A DNA stretch of 64,000 nt from Chloranthus sessilifolius (taxonomy: Eukaryota > Streptophyta > Magnoliopsida > Chloranthales > Chloranthaceae). The notes below the pieces were generated by a model. It saw nothing but the letters and a program-made list of their open reading frames with translations. It was not told the DNA's origin and made no database searches. Both the position numbers and the translations under genes were made by a program. The stretch is taken from positions 36,205,000-36,268,999 of the forward strand of contig CM037588.1 of the NCBI GenBank assembly GCA_021018995.1, in the 5' to 3' direction. Below, piece by piece: positions 10,700-22,661 of this stretch. Numbering within the stretch: position 1 is the stretch's first letter; each line of letters opens with the position of its first letter.

Positions 10700-12590
10700 A
10701 TGCTTGGGAGGAGATCTCTTAAACCTGAGATTGCTCCCTCAGATCTTGAAGTTCAAAGACTTCTCAGACCTAAGCAAACCATATACACACCTTTAGTTGA
10801 TTCTGAAATTGCTACAATGGGTGAGCAACCTAGGACTTTAAAAGAATTCAATGCACCAAGGGTTTACAATTCTCCCATCTGCATTCAATTCCCTACCGTC
10901 TAAGGGAACTATGAGATCAAGTCTTCTATCATACAGATGTTAACCTCATACCATGACCTGAGTAAAGAAGACCCATACGAGCATATTGATGAATTTCTAG
11001 GACTGTGAACTACCTTCAATATTGTAAGTTTGGGGGAGAAAGCAATCAAGTTAAGACTCTTTCCTTTTTCACTAAAGGATAGAGCCAGAACTTGGTTGTC
11101 AATGCTCCCAACCAATAGTATTCAGTCCTGGAATGACCTTCAATGTCAATTTTTGGCCAAGTTTTTTCCCATATCCAAAACTAGTCAGCAGAGGAAGAGC
11201 ATTATCTCATTTTCTCAAGCCCCAATTGAAGACTTTCACCAAGCCTGGGAGAGATTTAAAGAACTCTTGCAGTAATGTTCCTATCACCAAATTCTTGAAT
11301 GGCAACTTGTCCAAAGTTTCTATCAAGGAATTGATCCCAAAAGCAGGGATATGGTTGATGCCTCTTGTGGTGGTACATACCTCAACAAGACAGCAGATGA
11401 GGCTTGGGAGTTATTTGATATCATCAGTGAAAACCCCACGCAAAGGGAAACCTGGGTAAGAGATTCTAAGACCCCTAGAGTGGTGAGAGAAAATACTACC
11501 AGAGGAAAAATGTATGAGGTGAGTGGACATAATGATTTAGAGAGTAAACTGGACAGCCTGACCCAAAATTTTGATAAGCTCATGGGAGCAATGCAGTCTC
11601 CAATGGCTACCAAAGTGGAGGAGGCATGTGTCATATGCCAGTCCCCCACTCACTCCTTTGAGGAATGTCACTCGGCTGCCCAATTTTTAGATTTTATGGT
11701 GGAACATGTGAATGCTGCTCAGTCCTATGGACAACAGCCTACTGCTGGCTATTATTAAAGAAACCACCCCAACTTGAGGTGGAGATAAGACAACTTTTTA
11801 AACCAGTAGCAGCCACAGCAATCCATGCCTTATAGGAATGCCCAGCCATACCAGCAAAATTATTTTCCAAGGCCCCAATACCAATAGCCTATGACCCAGC
11901 TAATGGTTCAACTTGTGCATCAAAGTGTACCAGCCTCAGCACCCTCTAGGTCCCTCACATTTGAAGAGCAAGTTTTGGCTTTACTGTAGAATTTGGGCCC
12001 TTTATCTCAAACTGTTAACTCTCATAGTCAAAGCATCAAGAAGATAGAGGACCACCTTGGTCAGCTATCTAATTCTTTGGCTAGGAGAGAGGAGGGGAGA
12101 CTGCCCAGTCACCACCTTGAGTAGTGGGAGGCTAGTGGATAACCAAGTTGGTAATGAGCCTGATGAGTCAAGTGCAAAAAATGAAGAAATAACCAATAAA
12201 AATATGCAGCAGGAGCAGCATATAACAAATAAGGGGGGTGATGCGCCCCAACAGAAAATTGAAAATAAAAATAAAGAAAAATCTGATGAACTTGCTAAGA
12301 CTGCAAATGGGAGGACAGTTCCCCATTTTCCATTTCCTAATGCATTGAAAGCACCTTCTCCTTTTGACAAGGGGAATGCTAAGGTTGAGGAGATAATGGA
12401 AACTTTTCAACAAGTAAAGATCAACTTGCCTTTACTTGATGCCATCAAACAAGTTCCAACCTATGCAAAATTTTTGAAAGAATTGTGCACCCACAAAAGA
12501 CAGTCTAGGACAAACTTATCCAAGAAGGTCTTTTGTGCTGAGAAAGTGAATCAAGTGATGTCTATTGCAACTCCAACCAAGCTTTAAGAC
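10700..12590 (+). pseudogene. gag: Athila Gag, degenerate (element A2)
   Basis: Starts at the ATG at 10700 (MLGRRSLKPEI). Stops occur at about 10900 and 11008, and a shift leads to the piece 11030-11275 (LRLFPFSLKDRARTWLSMLP). Another shift leads to 11351-11758, with DMVDASCGGTYLNKTADEAWELFDI and a CCHC knuckle (CVICQSPTHSFEEC, about 11629-11670). A stop-ridden spacer with Gln-rich sequence follows (11760-12056). The ORF at 12057-12587 holds the linker before protease, ending with LPLLDAIKQVPTYAKFLKELC, a block usual in Athila polyproteins. Gag would assemble the capsid. At least five lesions make it non-functional. It is closely related to the gags at 79 and 51870. Confidence 0.85.
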
Positions 12591-13061
12591 CTTGGAGTTT
12601 CCATAATTCCCTGCATCATTAGGGATCATACTATTGAGAAGGCCTTATTAGATCTGGGAGCTAGTGTAAACTTACTTCCATATTCAATTTATGAGAATTT
12701 AGGCTTGAGAGAATTGAAGCCCACATATGTGGTGCTACTACTAGCAGGCAGATCTAAAAGGAAGCCTGTGGGAATGATAGAGGATATTTTAGTTGGAGTT
12801 GATAAATTTTTCTATCCAGGAGATTTTCTAATTCTTGACATGGAGCCAAGCAAGTGCACCACCTTTATTCCTGTGATTTTGGGCAAACATTTCTTGGCCA
12901 CTACCAAAGCTTGTATTCAGTATAGATTAGGAGTAATGGAGGTGTCTTTTGACAACATGAAGGTTAAACTGAATGTACACAATGTAGTAAATCAGCCTCA
13001 CATGAATGGTGAGGATTATTTTTCAATTGATATTTTGGATGAGCTTGTGGAAGAGACTTTT
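12591..13061 (+). pseudogene. pro: Athila aspartic protease region (A2)
   Basis: The retropepsin motif appears as ALLDLGASVNLLPYS (about 12644-12688). The DLGAS form replaces D-S/T-GA and is normal for Athila protease. The frame continues through ILGKHFLATTKACI and ends at 13061 only because element B is inserted there. The frame is open again directly after B at 22662, so the apparent stop at the B junction is an artefact of insertion. The protease would cleave the polyprotein. Confidence 0.8.
13057..13061. repeat. left target-site duplication of element B (CTTTT)
   Basis: CTTTT precedes the TG of the left LTR and is repeated at 22657-22661 after the CA of the right LTR. Five bases is the normal integration footprint for Ty3/gypsy elements. 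Confidence 0.9.
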
Positions 13062-13565
13062 TGTTAAGCACTATTTTATACCATTTTATACCCCTTTAAA
13101 CATGGCTTTTGATAGGACTTAGAGTATTTAATACTTGTTTATAGCGTTGTTTTACAGCAAGGAGTTAATTGTGTCCTTAGTACAATTTTCAATTAAAAAG
13201 CGCCAATAAGGAGAGTTTTAGAGTCATCCAATAGAGATGAATTGAAGCATGCAGTTGGGCACTATAGGAAGCTGCATCAATGCTTCAGTTACAACAGCTA
13301 TACCTTCACCTTTGTGCATAAAATTGCACAATAGATGTTGCCATCAAATTCTGCAATGCTGAGAAAGAGCACCTGCCAAAGAAGCCATGCAATTACAACT
13401 GCACATTCAATACCTCCCTTCTGTATCCATCTTCTTAAGCAGATCAAGCTAGCATGATGTACAATAGCTGCATCTTGCGGATTGGTGCTGAAACATAAGC
13501 ACACTTGACTTGTTTAGAAGCTGGGTTAGCACACCTAGTAAATGGAAGAGCACATGATTTCAGCA

Positions 13566-14660
13566 TCAGAAGCTGCCTGTCAAGTTGCACCAGCAGTCCA
13601 TCGACCTCTTGAGTGGATACTCTTCAGCTCCAGCAATCCCTTCAACTCAGCAGCTCAACCTGTCCGCTACAAAGAGCACCCAACCTCCCATTGAAGTTGT
13701 CGATAGCTTCAAGTTGCTGCTTTACCAAACTGCAAACCAGTCGAAGCCATTCACTCCTCATTACCTTTAGAACCTGTCTAGCTTTTTAATCCAGAAGCTC
13801 ACATACCTGTCGACTTGATAGGAGCAGCCCCAAGCTCAACCTCTCGACATGAAGTGCCTTGCAGCCTTGAACCCATCGAAATAGTTGTTGAAGCCTTGAG
13901 CTGTTGTTGAACCTGTCGAAGGCTTAAAGTGAGTGCAGCCTATACTCCATTCACCAATCCTCTCGAATGCAAACCCCCCAGTCTTTTAGCCAAACCTGTC
14001 GAGCACTCCAAGCCTTGATCTTGTCGACAGCAAGAGATTTCAGCGCTCAATTCAATCCTGTCGATAGCTTGAGGCTGCTGCAAACCAAACCTCTCAATAA
14101 GCTTCCTTTGAACCTGTCGACCATCTAGTGCACAAACCTCTCAAGATCCCAGCTGGCATCTTCAGCCAACCTCAATCCTCAAGACTAGCAGCCAAGCTTC
14201 AAACCTCCCATGCCAACCTGTCGACCATTTGAAGGCTTGAACCTCTCGACATCTTCCCTTAACTGCAATCCAAACCACTCGACTAGCACCTTCCAATCCT
14301 GTCAAGAACTCCAGGTAGCAGCCCTTCTAACCTGTCAACAACCATGTTTACATGCAGCTCCATCCTCTCGAGAAGATGCTTCAGCTAACTGCAGAACTTG
14401 TCGACAACTTGTGGCTGCACACAGTCCATCCTCTCGACATCTTCAGTTGCTCATTTAAGCTCCAATAAAACCTGTCGAACAGATTGAGCTTCAGGCTTCT
14501 TTTCCATCTTGTCGACCACTTAAAGATTTGAATCTGTCGACACATTCTCAGGCATGCATCCTCTCGACATTTGAAGTGTAGCCAACCTCTCGAGAACAAC
14601 AACTTGCACCTGCAAACCTGTCGAGATGTGCCAGGCCACCTTCACCATCCTCACGACACC
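13566..14660 (+). promoter_or_regulatory. CCTGTCGAC/CCTCTCGAC motif cluster in B 5' LTR
   Basis: More than 25 degenerate copies in 1.1 kb, for example AACCTGTCGACC, AACCTCTCGACAT, ATCCTCTCGAGAAG, AACTTGTCGACAA and AATCTGTCGACAC. It is the same core as in the A2 LTR (8396-9052), mostly in the AACCTsTCGA orientation. Spacing is irregular, often 25-45 bp. B has no aORF, so it shares the sites without the candidate protein. Confidence 0.75.
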
Positions 14661-15090
14661 TTACTTGAAAGTGCGGCACATCATTTTCTCCACCTCAGTG
14701 CAAAAGCTACAGAGTTTTAATGAAGCTGCCAATGTGAACCTTCATCAGCCCACATTTCTATAATTAATTTAGCTCAGGTCCCATTTTCGGCTGTTTGGAA
14801 ATAATGGCAACAGAGGTATTTTGGGGCAGCCAATAGAATGTTTGTTTGGGGCATTTTCAGCAGGTTGGGTGCAATTATTTGAGGAGTGCAGCTACAAATA
14901 TTAAGGGACATCAGGGATTGTTTTGGAAACTTCAAAACAAAGGTAGCTGCACATGGGCAAGACTAACTGATTGTATGAAGGTTTCAGCAGAAAATGTTAA
15001 TGGTTGGCAAGGGCAGAGTTGGAAACGCCAAAGCATCAAATTCTCTCCTCTGATTGGCTGCAATCCAAAGCACACAGATCACTGCATTTG

Positions 15091-15099
15091 TATAAAAAG
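15091..15099 (+). promoter_or_regulatory. TATA box of B 5' LTR
   Basis: TATAAAAAG, followed by the pyrimidine-rich stretch 15176-15215. In the 3' LTR the equivalent site reads TACAAATAG (21478-21486), so it is changed there. Confidence 0.6.
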
Positions 15100-15499
15100 T
15101 ACTCCTTGCTGCTATAATTTCTTAGCAGGGAATCCATGAAATAACTGTGTTTCTCCTTAGCTCATTTAGGTTTTAGTTTTATCTTTCTTTTTCTCTTCCC
15201 CCTTTCTCTCCCTAATCCAGCATGTTGAATTAGATCTAAATAAGTAGTCCAAATTTGTTTTGATATTGTAAATTAAGAGTTTTGAAGCTTTGTGAATAGA
15301 TTGATATTACACAAGATTGCAGATCTGGGCACAATAGCTGTAAGATTATAGTGATTGTGGATTTTAAAGGTAATTCTAATCTATATTTCACTTCTTCATA
15401 TTTGATTTCCCTGGATTGGATACTTCTATGGATGTCAGCCAGAAATGTGGAGCTTGGTAGCTTGGCACCCGCATCATCTGCAATAGTTTTCCTGTTCCA

Positions 15500-15830
15500 A
15501 TCAAGATCAATAGATTGGAGTAATCTCGGGGATGAACTGTATCCAGTAGAAGGGTAGATCATAACCTTAGTACTGTATCCAGTAGAAGGGCAGATCCTAA
15601 CCTCAGGATTGCTTTGATCCATTGGTGGAGATTGGATTCTTATACCTCACCTCTGTCGGGGGAACCTAGGTAGATCAATAGGTTGGAGCAATCTCGGGGA
15701 TGAATTGCATCCAGTAGCAAGGCAGATCACAACCATAGGACTGTATCTAGTAGAAGGGCAGATCCTATCCTTAAGATTGCTTTGATCCATTGGTAGATTC
15801 GGGGGAACCTGGGTAGCTTGGAGCTAGAAA
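15500..15830 (+). repeat. tandem duplication within the B LTR
   Basis: The block ATCAATAGATTGGAG..GATCCATTGGTGGA is present twice (about 15507-15640 and 15675-15800), each with internal copies of TGTATCCAGTAGAAGGGCAG. Both B LTRs carry it (second copy about 21905-22200), whereas the A2 LTR has one copy (about 9725-9870). The duplication therefore arose before B inserted. Confidence 0.75.
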
Positions 15831-16250
15831 AGAGGATTGTAGCAAATCAGATCTATACAATGTCTTTGATTCAATTGATTTACAATGAGAACCAGCCCTT
15901 GGCTGCCTATTTCACACCATTTGATCTTTATTTTACCATCCATCTTCCTCCATCTTTTAGACTTAGTTTTATATTTTTGTTTTATAGATTAATTAGATCT
16001 AGTGACTCCCGAAAAGCTCTCTTTCTTCTTAGAATTACCAGAGCTGTATCCAGATCTGGAGGTCTTCTATACACCCTTCTAGGTTTAGATCACTACTCCC
16101 TGTGGGACAAATTCTTACTTATCAAAACTTGCTACAAATGGATCATGTATCTTGCAGGTCTTGAATATTTTAGATGTGCTGAATCCATCCTTTATTTTAC
16201 TTTTATCATTACATAATAATCAGCACACTAGAAATCCCACAACAAGTTTT

Positions 16251-16268
16251 TGGCGCCGCTGCTGGGGA
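16251..16268 (+). other. primer-binding site of B
   Basis: TGGCGCCGCTGCTGGGGA, six bases after the LTR. Same tRNA-Asp type as A2 and A3. Confidence 0.75.
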
Positions 16269-17816
16269 GTTTTGATCTAAATAGTATATCTGAGTTTTTC
16301 ATTTTTTGTAGATCTGATTTTTATTTTGTAGATCTGATTTTTTTATTTTGTAGATCTGATTTTTTTAGTGATTTTTTATTGTTGTTCTATTATAGATTTT
16401 AATATTGCATTCAAACTGTTTGATTTAAGGTTTGTTGCAGTTTTTGTATAGAAAACCAGTTTTAAACTGTAGCAATTCTGATTTTTCTGAGTTTTTATTC
16501 TTGGCTTCTAGTTATTTGAATAAATGTTACTGTCACTTTTTTACCTTTTTGCAAAAATGATGGAGTGGCCTGAGTTTTTCTTTTTATTTTTAATATGCTT
16601 GAATAAGGTATTGCTGCAGTTTTTGAAATTTTGCAGATCTGGAGCAGTGGCCACAAGAGGAGTCAATGGCTTACAGCTGGAGCAGATCTGCCTGAGTTTG
16701 CATCCCCTTCCTCCTTTGCATTTATTTTTCAAGTTTTAAATTCTTTAAAACCAGCAGTTCTGTTGTGTTTAATGTTTTTAATTTCTGTTGTCATTCTGAT
16801 TTTTGTAAATCAACAAAAACCAAATAAAAAAATAAAAGAAAATGTAAACCCAAATAGAAATTTTTCTGATTGGTTCTTTATTATTTTTTCAGCAGTAGTA
16901 AATAAGGGCTCTTGTTGAGCCCCGACTGATCAAAAGCCACATAGAAAGTAAAAAAAAATATAAAAACATAAAAAATTCTTCAGATGGCATATTTTTCTTT
17001 GCTTTCATTCGTGAACCCCCATCTAACCATGCTGAGATCATGGCCTTTCATTTTGAGGAATCATGTAGGATAATGCAAAGTTGATCATATATTGTTTTGC
17101 TAATTTAATGGAGCCATTGATTTTATTTTCCGTCACTATTTTCTACAATTAAATGGATCTCAGCTGTGTATGAATCCCGTTTCTTAACTGTGTACATCCA
17201 TGCCTCAACAATTTAAAATGCATATTGATTCATACACTTCTACACTACTAAGCAGCATAGGGGTTCTTACAACACACATGGGGTTTCTTTTGGCACAGGT
17301 GGCTTGGAGTTTTCTTTTAGGATTTTCTGTTTAGGAATTTTAGTTTAAATTCTATTTTTAGATTACTGATTTTTCTTTCTTAGGTTAATATGTGTCCTAG
17401 TTTTACTGATTTTCTGCACTTTTGTATGATTATATTCAGTTTTTAACTTTGTTTTCCTATTTTTTATCTGCAACTCTATTTTTATATCTGCATTTTTCTA
17501 TTTTATAGCTTTGTATTCAATTCCTTACTATATTTTGCTGTGTTTTTTATGTTATTAGCATTAGTTCCCTTTCATTTGCATAGCAGTTCGTTTCTTTTTC
17601 TGTTCACATATGCAATTTTTAGCTTTTATTTTATAGCAGTTCTAGCTTGGTTTTGCTATTTTTTCTGTTGTCACTGTAATTTTTCTGATCATTTATTCAT
17701 TTTTGCACTTTTATTTTCTACTGCATATAGTTTTTTCTGCTTATTTTTCTTTCTCATTTTTACCCTGCTGCCCTTGGTTACTCATTGTCTAGAACATTGA
17801 GGACAATGTTCATCTT

Positions 17817-17828
17817 AGGTTTGGGGGT
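17817..17828 (+). other. internal polypurine-tract-like motif of B
   Basis: AGGTTTGGGGGT, nearly identical to the true tract at 19441-19452 but 1.6 kb earlier. A2 has AGGTTTAGGGTG at the same place (43697). It could be a second plus-strand primer; this is inferred from similarity only. Confidence 0.4.
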
Positions 17829-19440
17829 ATGGCAGGTGTGCCAATGAAATAATTTAATGCTAGTGTAGCTATGTTGAATTTTTTTTTGAAAATAAAGTGA
17901 TTTCCCACCTAATTTTTTGAAAAAGAGGAAATTAAAAACTTTTTTAAACTGAAATGAGTTGTAGTTTTAACATTTTTCATGAAGCAAATGTCAATTTTTT
18001 AAAAAAAAATTGATGTTTAGTAAATTTGAAATGAGAGAAAACTGTAAGGATACACCCGAGAAATTTGATGGAAGACCGTACCTAGTGAGATTTGGGCCTG
18101 CAAAATTTTCTTGAAGAGTGTCTTGGCAATTTTTCTACTATATGGACTGATTAAACCTACTTTCAATCACAGGAAGTTAGGTAAATCCAAGTTAAAACAG
18201 CTTGACAGCATTCATGACATTGAGGACATGAAGTAAGGCCATCCCTTGGACAGTTTGAGATAAAAATTTTCCACCTTTGAACTGCCCTTGATACACACCA
18301 TTTGAGCCCTGAAAATCCTAATTTCTTTTTTATCAAAACCAAAAAATTTGAACCCAAAACTCCCCTTGACCTGTTTTAGTTCACCCTCAATCTGAGAAAT
18401 CAGGAAATAAGGGGAGAAGTGAGGTTAAAGGAGCAAGGTTTGACAGTGGTTGAAAGAGAAGGAAGCACATTTGGTGGAAGTGGTGGCATTCCAGCCCATA
18501 AAAAGAAAAATAGAAGAAAAGTACAAAAAGCATACAAAAAGGAAAGAAAAACAGAAAAGCAAAATAAAAGAATGAGAAAGAGAAGTCATTTCATTGAAAA
18601 ATTGAATAGAAGATTAGGAACTGATTACTTCAAATATGAAAATTCAAGAAGTAGATGGAACTATGCTGAAATGAAGGTTGTGAAGTTGCAAATCACCTCC
18701 TTACCTTACCGATTTCTCAATTTTGAATCCTAGTCCACCCTCTTATTCTTTGTAAACTTCACCCATAAGCCACATTACAACCCAATGAAAAGTCCTTACT
18801 GATATGAAATTAATTGAGCTGTCATGTGGAGATGAGGATTTGTTTGATCTATGGTGAAAAAAGTTAGAAAATTTCAGAAGTTAGAGCAATGCCTATGCTC
18901 ATGCTTGCAGTCCTATTTGAGGGTTGCAACTGCTCTTGAGCTGTGTGAATTGATGCACCCTTCTACTTTTGTTATGAGTGAACAACCATGGTAAGACTTG
19001 GGTCTAAAATCCAATTTGTTTGGGGCATTATCAAAATAGTATTCTTAAATTAAAGGTGTGCTCTGCATTAATTTTCAGGCACAATGCCTTGACATGGCTG
19101 ATTGATAGTGAAGGAATTATAGCAGAATTTCAGTTTTAGACCGATATTTTTTGGCTGAGAATCCTCAAAAAAATAAATGAACATGGTGTGGAATTTATTT
19201 TATTTGATTTTAACTCTGTTTTAGCATATTGCATTAGTATTAACTAATTTTATTGGAGAAGTTTGTGGGTACGTTCACTAAAAACCCTCAGGAGACTTCA
19301 CTCCTCCACTAGGGATCACCTAGGGGTTTAAAAGGCCTGGTGCATGTGCCAAATGCACCCTTGTTCCCTACGAAAGTGGCATTTAATTTTATAGGTTAGT
19401 TATTTAAAATTTCACTTTGCACGAGGACTAGCAAAGGTTA

Positions 19441-19452
19441 GGTTTGGGGGTG
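19441..19452 (+). other. polypurine tract of B
   Basis: GGTTTGGGGGTG immediately before the 3' LTR. The identical string, on the other strand, abuts the M LTR at 46665-46676. Confidence 0.8.
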
Positions 19453-22400
19453 TGTTAAGCACTATTTTATACCATTTGATATCCCTTTAAAATTTGCTTT
19501 TGATAGGACTTAGAGTATTTAATACTTGTTTATAGTGTTGCTTTGTAGCAAGCAGTTAATTGCGTCCTTAGTGCAGTTTTCAGTTAAAAAGTGCCAATAA
19601 GGAGAGTTTTATAGTCATCCAATAGAGCTGAATTGAAGCATGCAACTGGGTACTATAGGAAGCTACATCAGAGCCTCAGTTATAGCAGCTACACGTTCAG
19701 CTTTGTGCGCAAAACTGCACAATAGATGCTGCCATCAAATGGTGCAATGCTGAGAAAGAGCACCTGTCAAACAAACCATGCAATCACAGCTGCACATTCA
19801 ATGCCTCCCTTCTGCAGCCATCTTCTTGAGTAGATAAAGCTGGCATGATGTACAATAGCTGCACCTTGCAGATTGGTGTGGAAACAGAAGCACACTTGAC
19901 TTGTTTAGAAGCTGGGTCAGCACACCTAGTAAATGGAAGTGCACATGGTTTCAGCATCAGAAGCTACCTGTCAAGTTGCACCAGCAGTCCATCGACCTCT
20001 CGAGAGGATACTCTTCAGCTCCAGTAATCCCTTCAACTCAGTAGTTGAACCTGTCGGCTACTGAGAGCACCCAACCTCCCATTGATGCTGTCGACAGCTT
20101 CAAGTCGCAGCTTCAGCAAACTGCAAACCTGTCAAAGCCATGCACTCCTCATCAGCTTTAGAACCTGTAAAGATTTTTAATCTAGAAGCTCACATACCTA
20201 TCAACTTCATAGGAGCAGCCCCAAGCTCAACCTCTCGACTTGAAGTGCCTTGCAGCCTTGAACCCATCGAAATAGTTGTTGAAGCCTTGAGCTGTTGTTG
20301 AACCTGTCGAAGGCTTAAAGTGAGTGCAGCCTATACTCCATTCACCAATCCTCTCGAATGAAAACCCCTCAGCGTTTTAACCAAACCTATCGAGCACTCC
20401 AAGCCTTGATCTTATCGACAGCAAGAGATTTCAGCACTCTATTCAATCCTGTCGACAGCTTGAGGCTGCAGCTAACCAAACCTCTCGACCAGGTTTCTTT
20501 GAACCTGTCGACCATCTAGTGCACAAACCTCTCAAGATCCCAACTGACATCTTCAGCCAACCTCAATCCTCATGACCAGCAGCCAAGCTTCAAACCTCTC
20601 ATGCCAACCTGTCGGCCATTTGAAGGCTTGAACCTCTCGACATCTTCTCTTAGCTGCAGTCTAAACCTCTCAACCAGCACCTTCCAATCCTGTTGAGAAC
20701 TCCAAGCTGCAGCTCTTCTAACCTATTGACAACCATGTTTTCATGCCCCATCCTCTCGAGAAGAAGCTTTAGCTAACTGCAGAACCTGTAGAGAGCTTGT
20801 GCCTGAACACAGCCCATCCTCTCAACATCTTCAGTTGCTCATTTAAACTCCAATCAAACTTGTCGAACAAATTGAGCTTCAGCCTTCTTCTCCATCTTGT
20901 CGACCACTTAAAGATTTGAATTTGTCGACACATTCTCAGCCATGCATCCTCTCGACATTTGAAGTGCAGCCAACCTCTCGAGAATAGCAACTTGCACCTC
21001 CAAACCTGTCGAGATGTTCCAGCCCACCTTCACCATCCTCATGACACCTTACCTGAAAGTGTGGCACTTCATCTTCTCCACCTCAGTGCCAAAGCTACAA
21101 TGTTTTAATGAAGTTGCCAATGTGAACCTTCATCAGCCCACATTTCTATAATTAATTTAGCTCAGGTCCCATTTTCGGCTATTTGGAAATAATGGCAGCA
21201 GAGGTATTTTGGGGCAGCCAATAGAATGTTTATTTGGGGCATTCTCAGTAGTTGGGTGCAATTATTTGAGTAGTGCAGCTACAAATATTAAGGGACAGCA
21301 GGGATAGTTTTGAAAACATCAAAACAGTGGTAGCTGCACATGAGCAAGACTAACAGATTGTATGAAGGTTTCAGTAGAAAATGTTAATGGTTGGAAAGGG
21401 CATAGTTGGAAACTCCAAAGCATCAAATTCTCTCCTCTGATTGGCTACAATCCAACGCACACAGATCACTACATTTGTACAAATAGAACTCCTTGCTGCT
21501 GTAATTTCTCAGCAAGGAATCCCTGGAATAACTGTGTTTCTCCTTAGCTTATTTAGGTTTTAGTTTTAGTTTTATTTTTCTTTTTTCTCTTCCCCCTTCT
21601 CTCCCTAATTCAGCATGTTGGATTAGATCTAAATAAGCAGTCCAATTATTTTTTGATACTGTAAATCAAGGGTGGGTTTTGAAGCTTTGTGAATAGATTG
21701 ATATTGCACAAGATTACAGATTTGGGCACAATAGCTGTAAGATTATAGTGATTATGGATTTTAATGGTAATTCGAATCTATATTTCACTTCTTCATATTT
21801 TATTTCCCTAGATTGGATATTCCTGTGGATGCCAGCCAGAAATGAGGATCATGATAGCCTAGCACCTGCAGCATCTTCAATAATTTTCCTGTTCCAATTA
21901 AGATCAATAGATTGAAGTAATCTCGGGGATGAACTGTATCCAGTAGAAGGGCAGATCATAACCTTAGGACTGTATCGAGTAGAAGGGTCGATCCTAACCT
22001 CAGGATTGCTTTGATTCATTGGTGGAGATTGGATTCTTATACCTCACATCTGTCGGGGGAACCTGGGTAGATCAATAGGTTGGAGCAATCTCGGGGATGA
22101 ACTGCATCCAGTAGAAGGGCAGATCATAACCTTAGGACTGTATCCAGTAGAAGGGCAGATTCTAACCTCAGGATTGCTTTGATCCATTGGTGGATTCGGG
22201 GGAACCTAGGTAGCTTGGAGCTAGAAAAGAGGACTGTAGCAAATCAGATCTATACAATGCCTTTGATTAAATCGATTTACAATAAGAATCATTCCCTGGC
22301 TGCCTATTTCTCACCATTTGATCTTTATTTTACCATCCATCTTCCTCCATCTTTTAGACTTAGTTTTATATTTTTATTTTGTAGATTAATTAGATCTAGT

Positions 22401-22656
22401 GACACCCGAAAGCTCTCTTTCTTCTTAGAATTACCAGATCTGTAGCCAGATTTGAAGGTCTACTATACACCCTTCTAGATTTAGATCACTACTCCCTGTG
22501 GGACAAACTCTTTCTTATCAAAACTTGCTACAAATGGACCTTGTATCTTGTAGGTCTTGGATATTTTAGATGTGCTGAATCCATCCTTTATTTTACTTTA
22601 ATTTTATTTTACTTTTATCATTATATAATAATCAGCACACTAGAAATCCCACAACA
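19453..22656 (+). repeat. 3' LTR of element B
   Basis: Begins TGTTAAGCACTATTTTATAC and ends ..CCCACAACA, followed by the CTTTT duplication. Differences from the 5' LTR are mainly transitions, many at CpG. Confidence 0.92.
19968..21050 (+). promoter_or_regulatory. CCTGTCGAC/CCTCTCGAC motif cluster in B 3' LTR
   Basis: Counterpart of 13566-14660. Several sites differ between the two LTRs by TCGA to TCAA or TTGA, or the reverse (for example ACCTCTCGACCAG here against CCTCTCAATAAG there), consistent with independent decay of methylated CpGs after insertion. Confidence 0.75.
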
Positions 22657-22661
22657 CTTTT
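22657..22661. repeat. right target-site duplication of element B (CTTTT)
   Basis: Direct copy of 13057-13061; the A2 reading frame resumes immediately after it. Confidence 0.9.

Larger units (their letters stand above)
13062..16244 (+). repeat. 5' LTR of element B
   Basis: Begins TGTTAAGCACTATTTTATAC and ends ..AATCCCACAACA. It contains the motif cluster 13566-14660, a TATA box at 15091, and a tandem duplication at about 15500-15800. Aligns over its full length with 19453-22656. Confidence 0.92.
16245..19452 (+). other. non-coding interior of element B
   Basis: No gag, protease or pol similarity on either strand; the frames seen (for example 18419-18733) are Lys-rich, unsupported by homology and probably chance. 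16270-16720 resembles the A2 leader. 17780-18090 matches the A2 3' region at 43670-43961. 18690-19452 matches the M 3' region (46665-47340, opposite strand). So B keeps the 5' leader and 3' non-coding region of an Athila and has lost the coding middle. Confidence 0.75.
13062..22656 (+). mobile_element. element B, non-coding giant-LTR (LARD-like) retrotransposon inside A2
   Basis: Two direct LTRs of about 3.2 kb (13062-16244 and 19453-22656) flank 3.2 kb without any recognisable gag or pol. It has TG..CA ends, a CTTTT target duplication, a primer site (16251) and a polypurine tract (19441-19452). This is the structure of a large retrotransposon derivative that must borrow proteins. Its leader and 3' region are homologous to those of Athila elements A2 and M. 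By eye the LTRs differ by roughly 10%, so the insertion is old. B splits A2 between the protease region and pol. Confidence 0.92.

Noticed and set aside
13062-13070. Natural stop codon ending A2 protease at the TGTTAAG junction
   Set aside because: The stop is created by the B LTR; the A2 frame is open again after the right CTTTT copy.
18419-18733. 104-residue Lys-rich frame in element B as a gene
   Set aside because: The homologous region of M has no matching frame, and composition follows from A-rich DNA.
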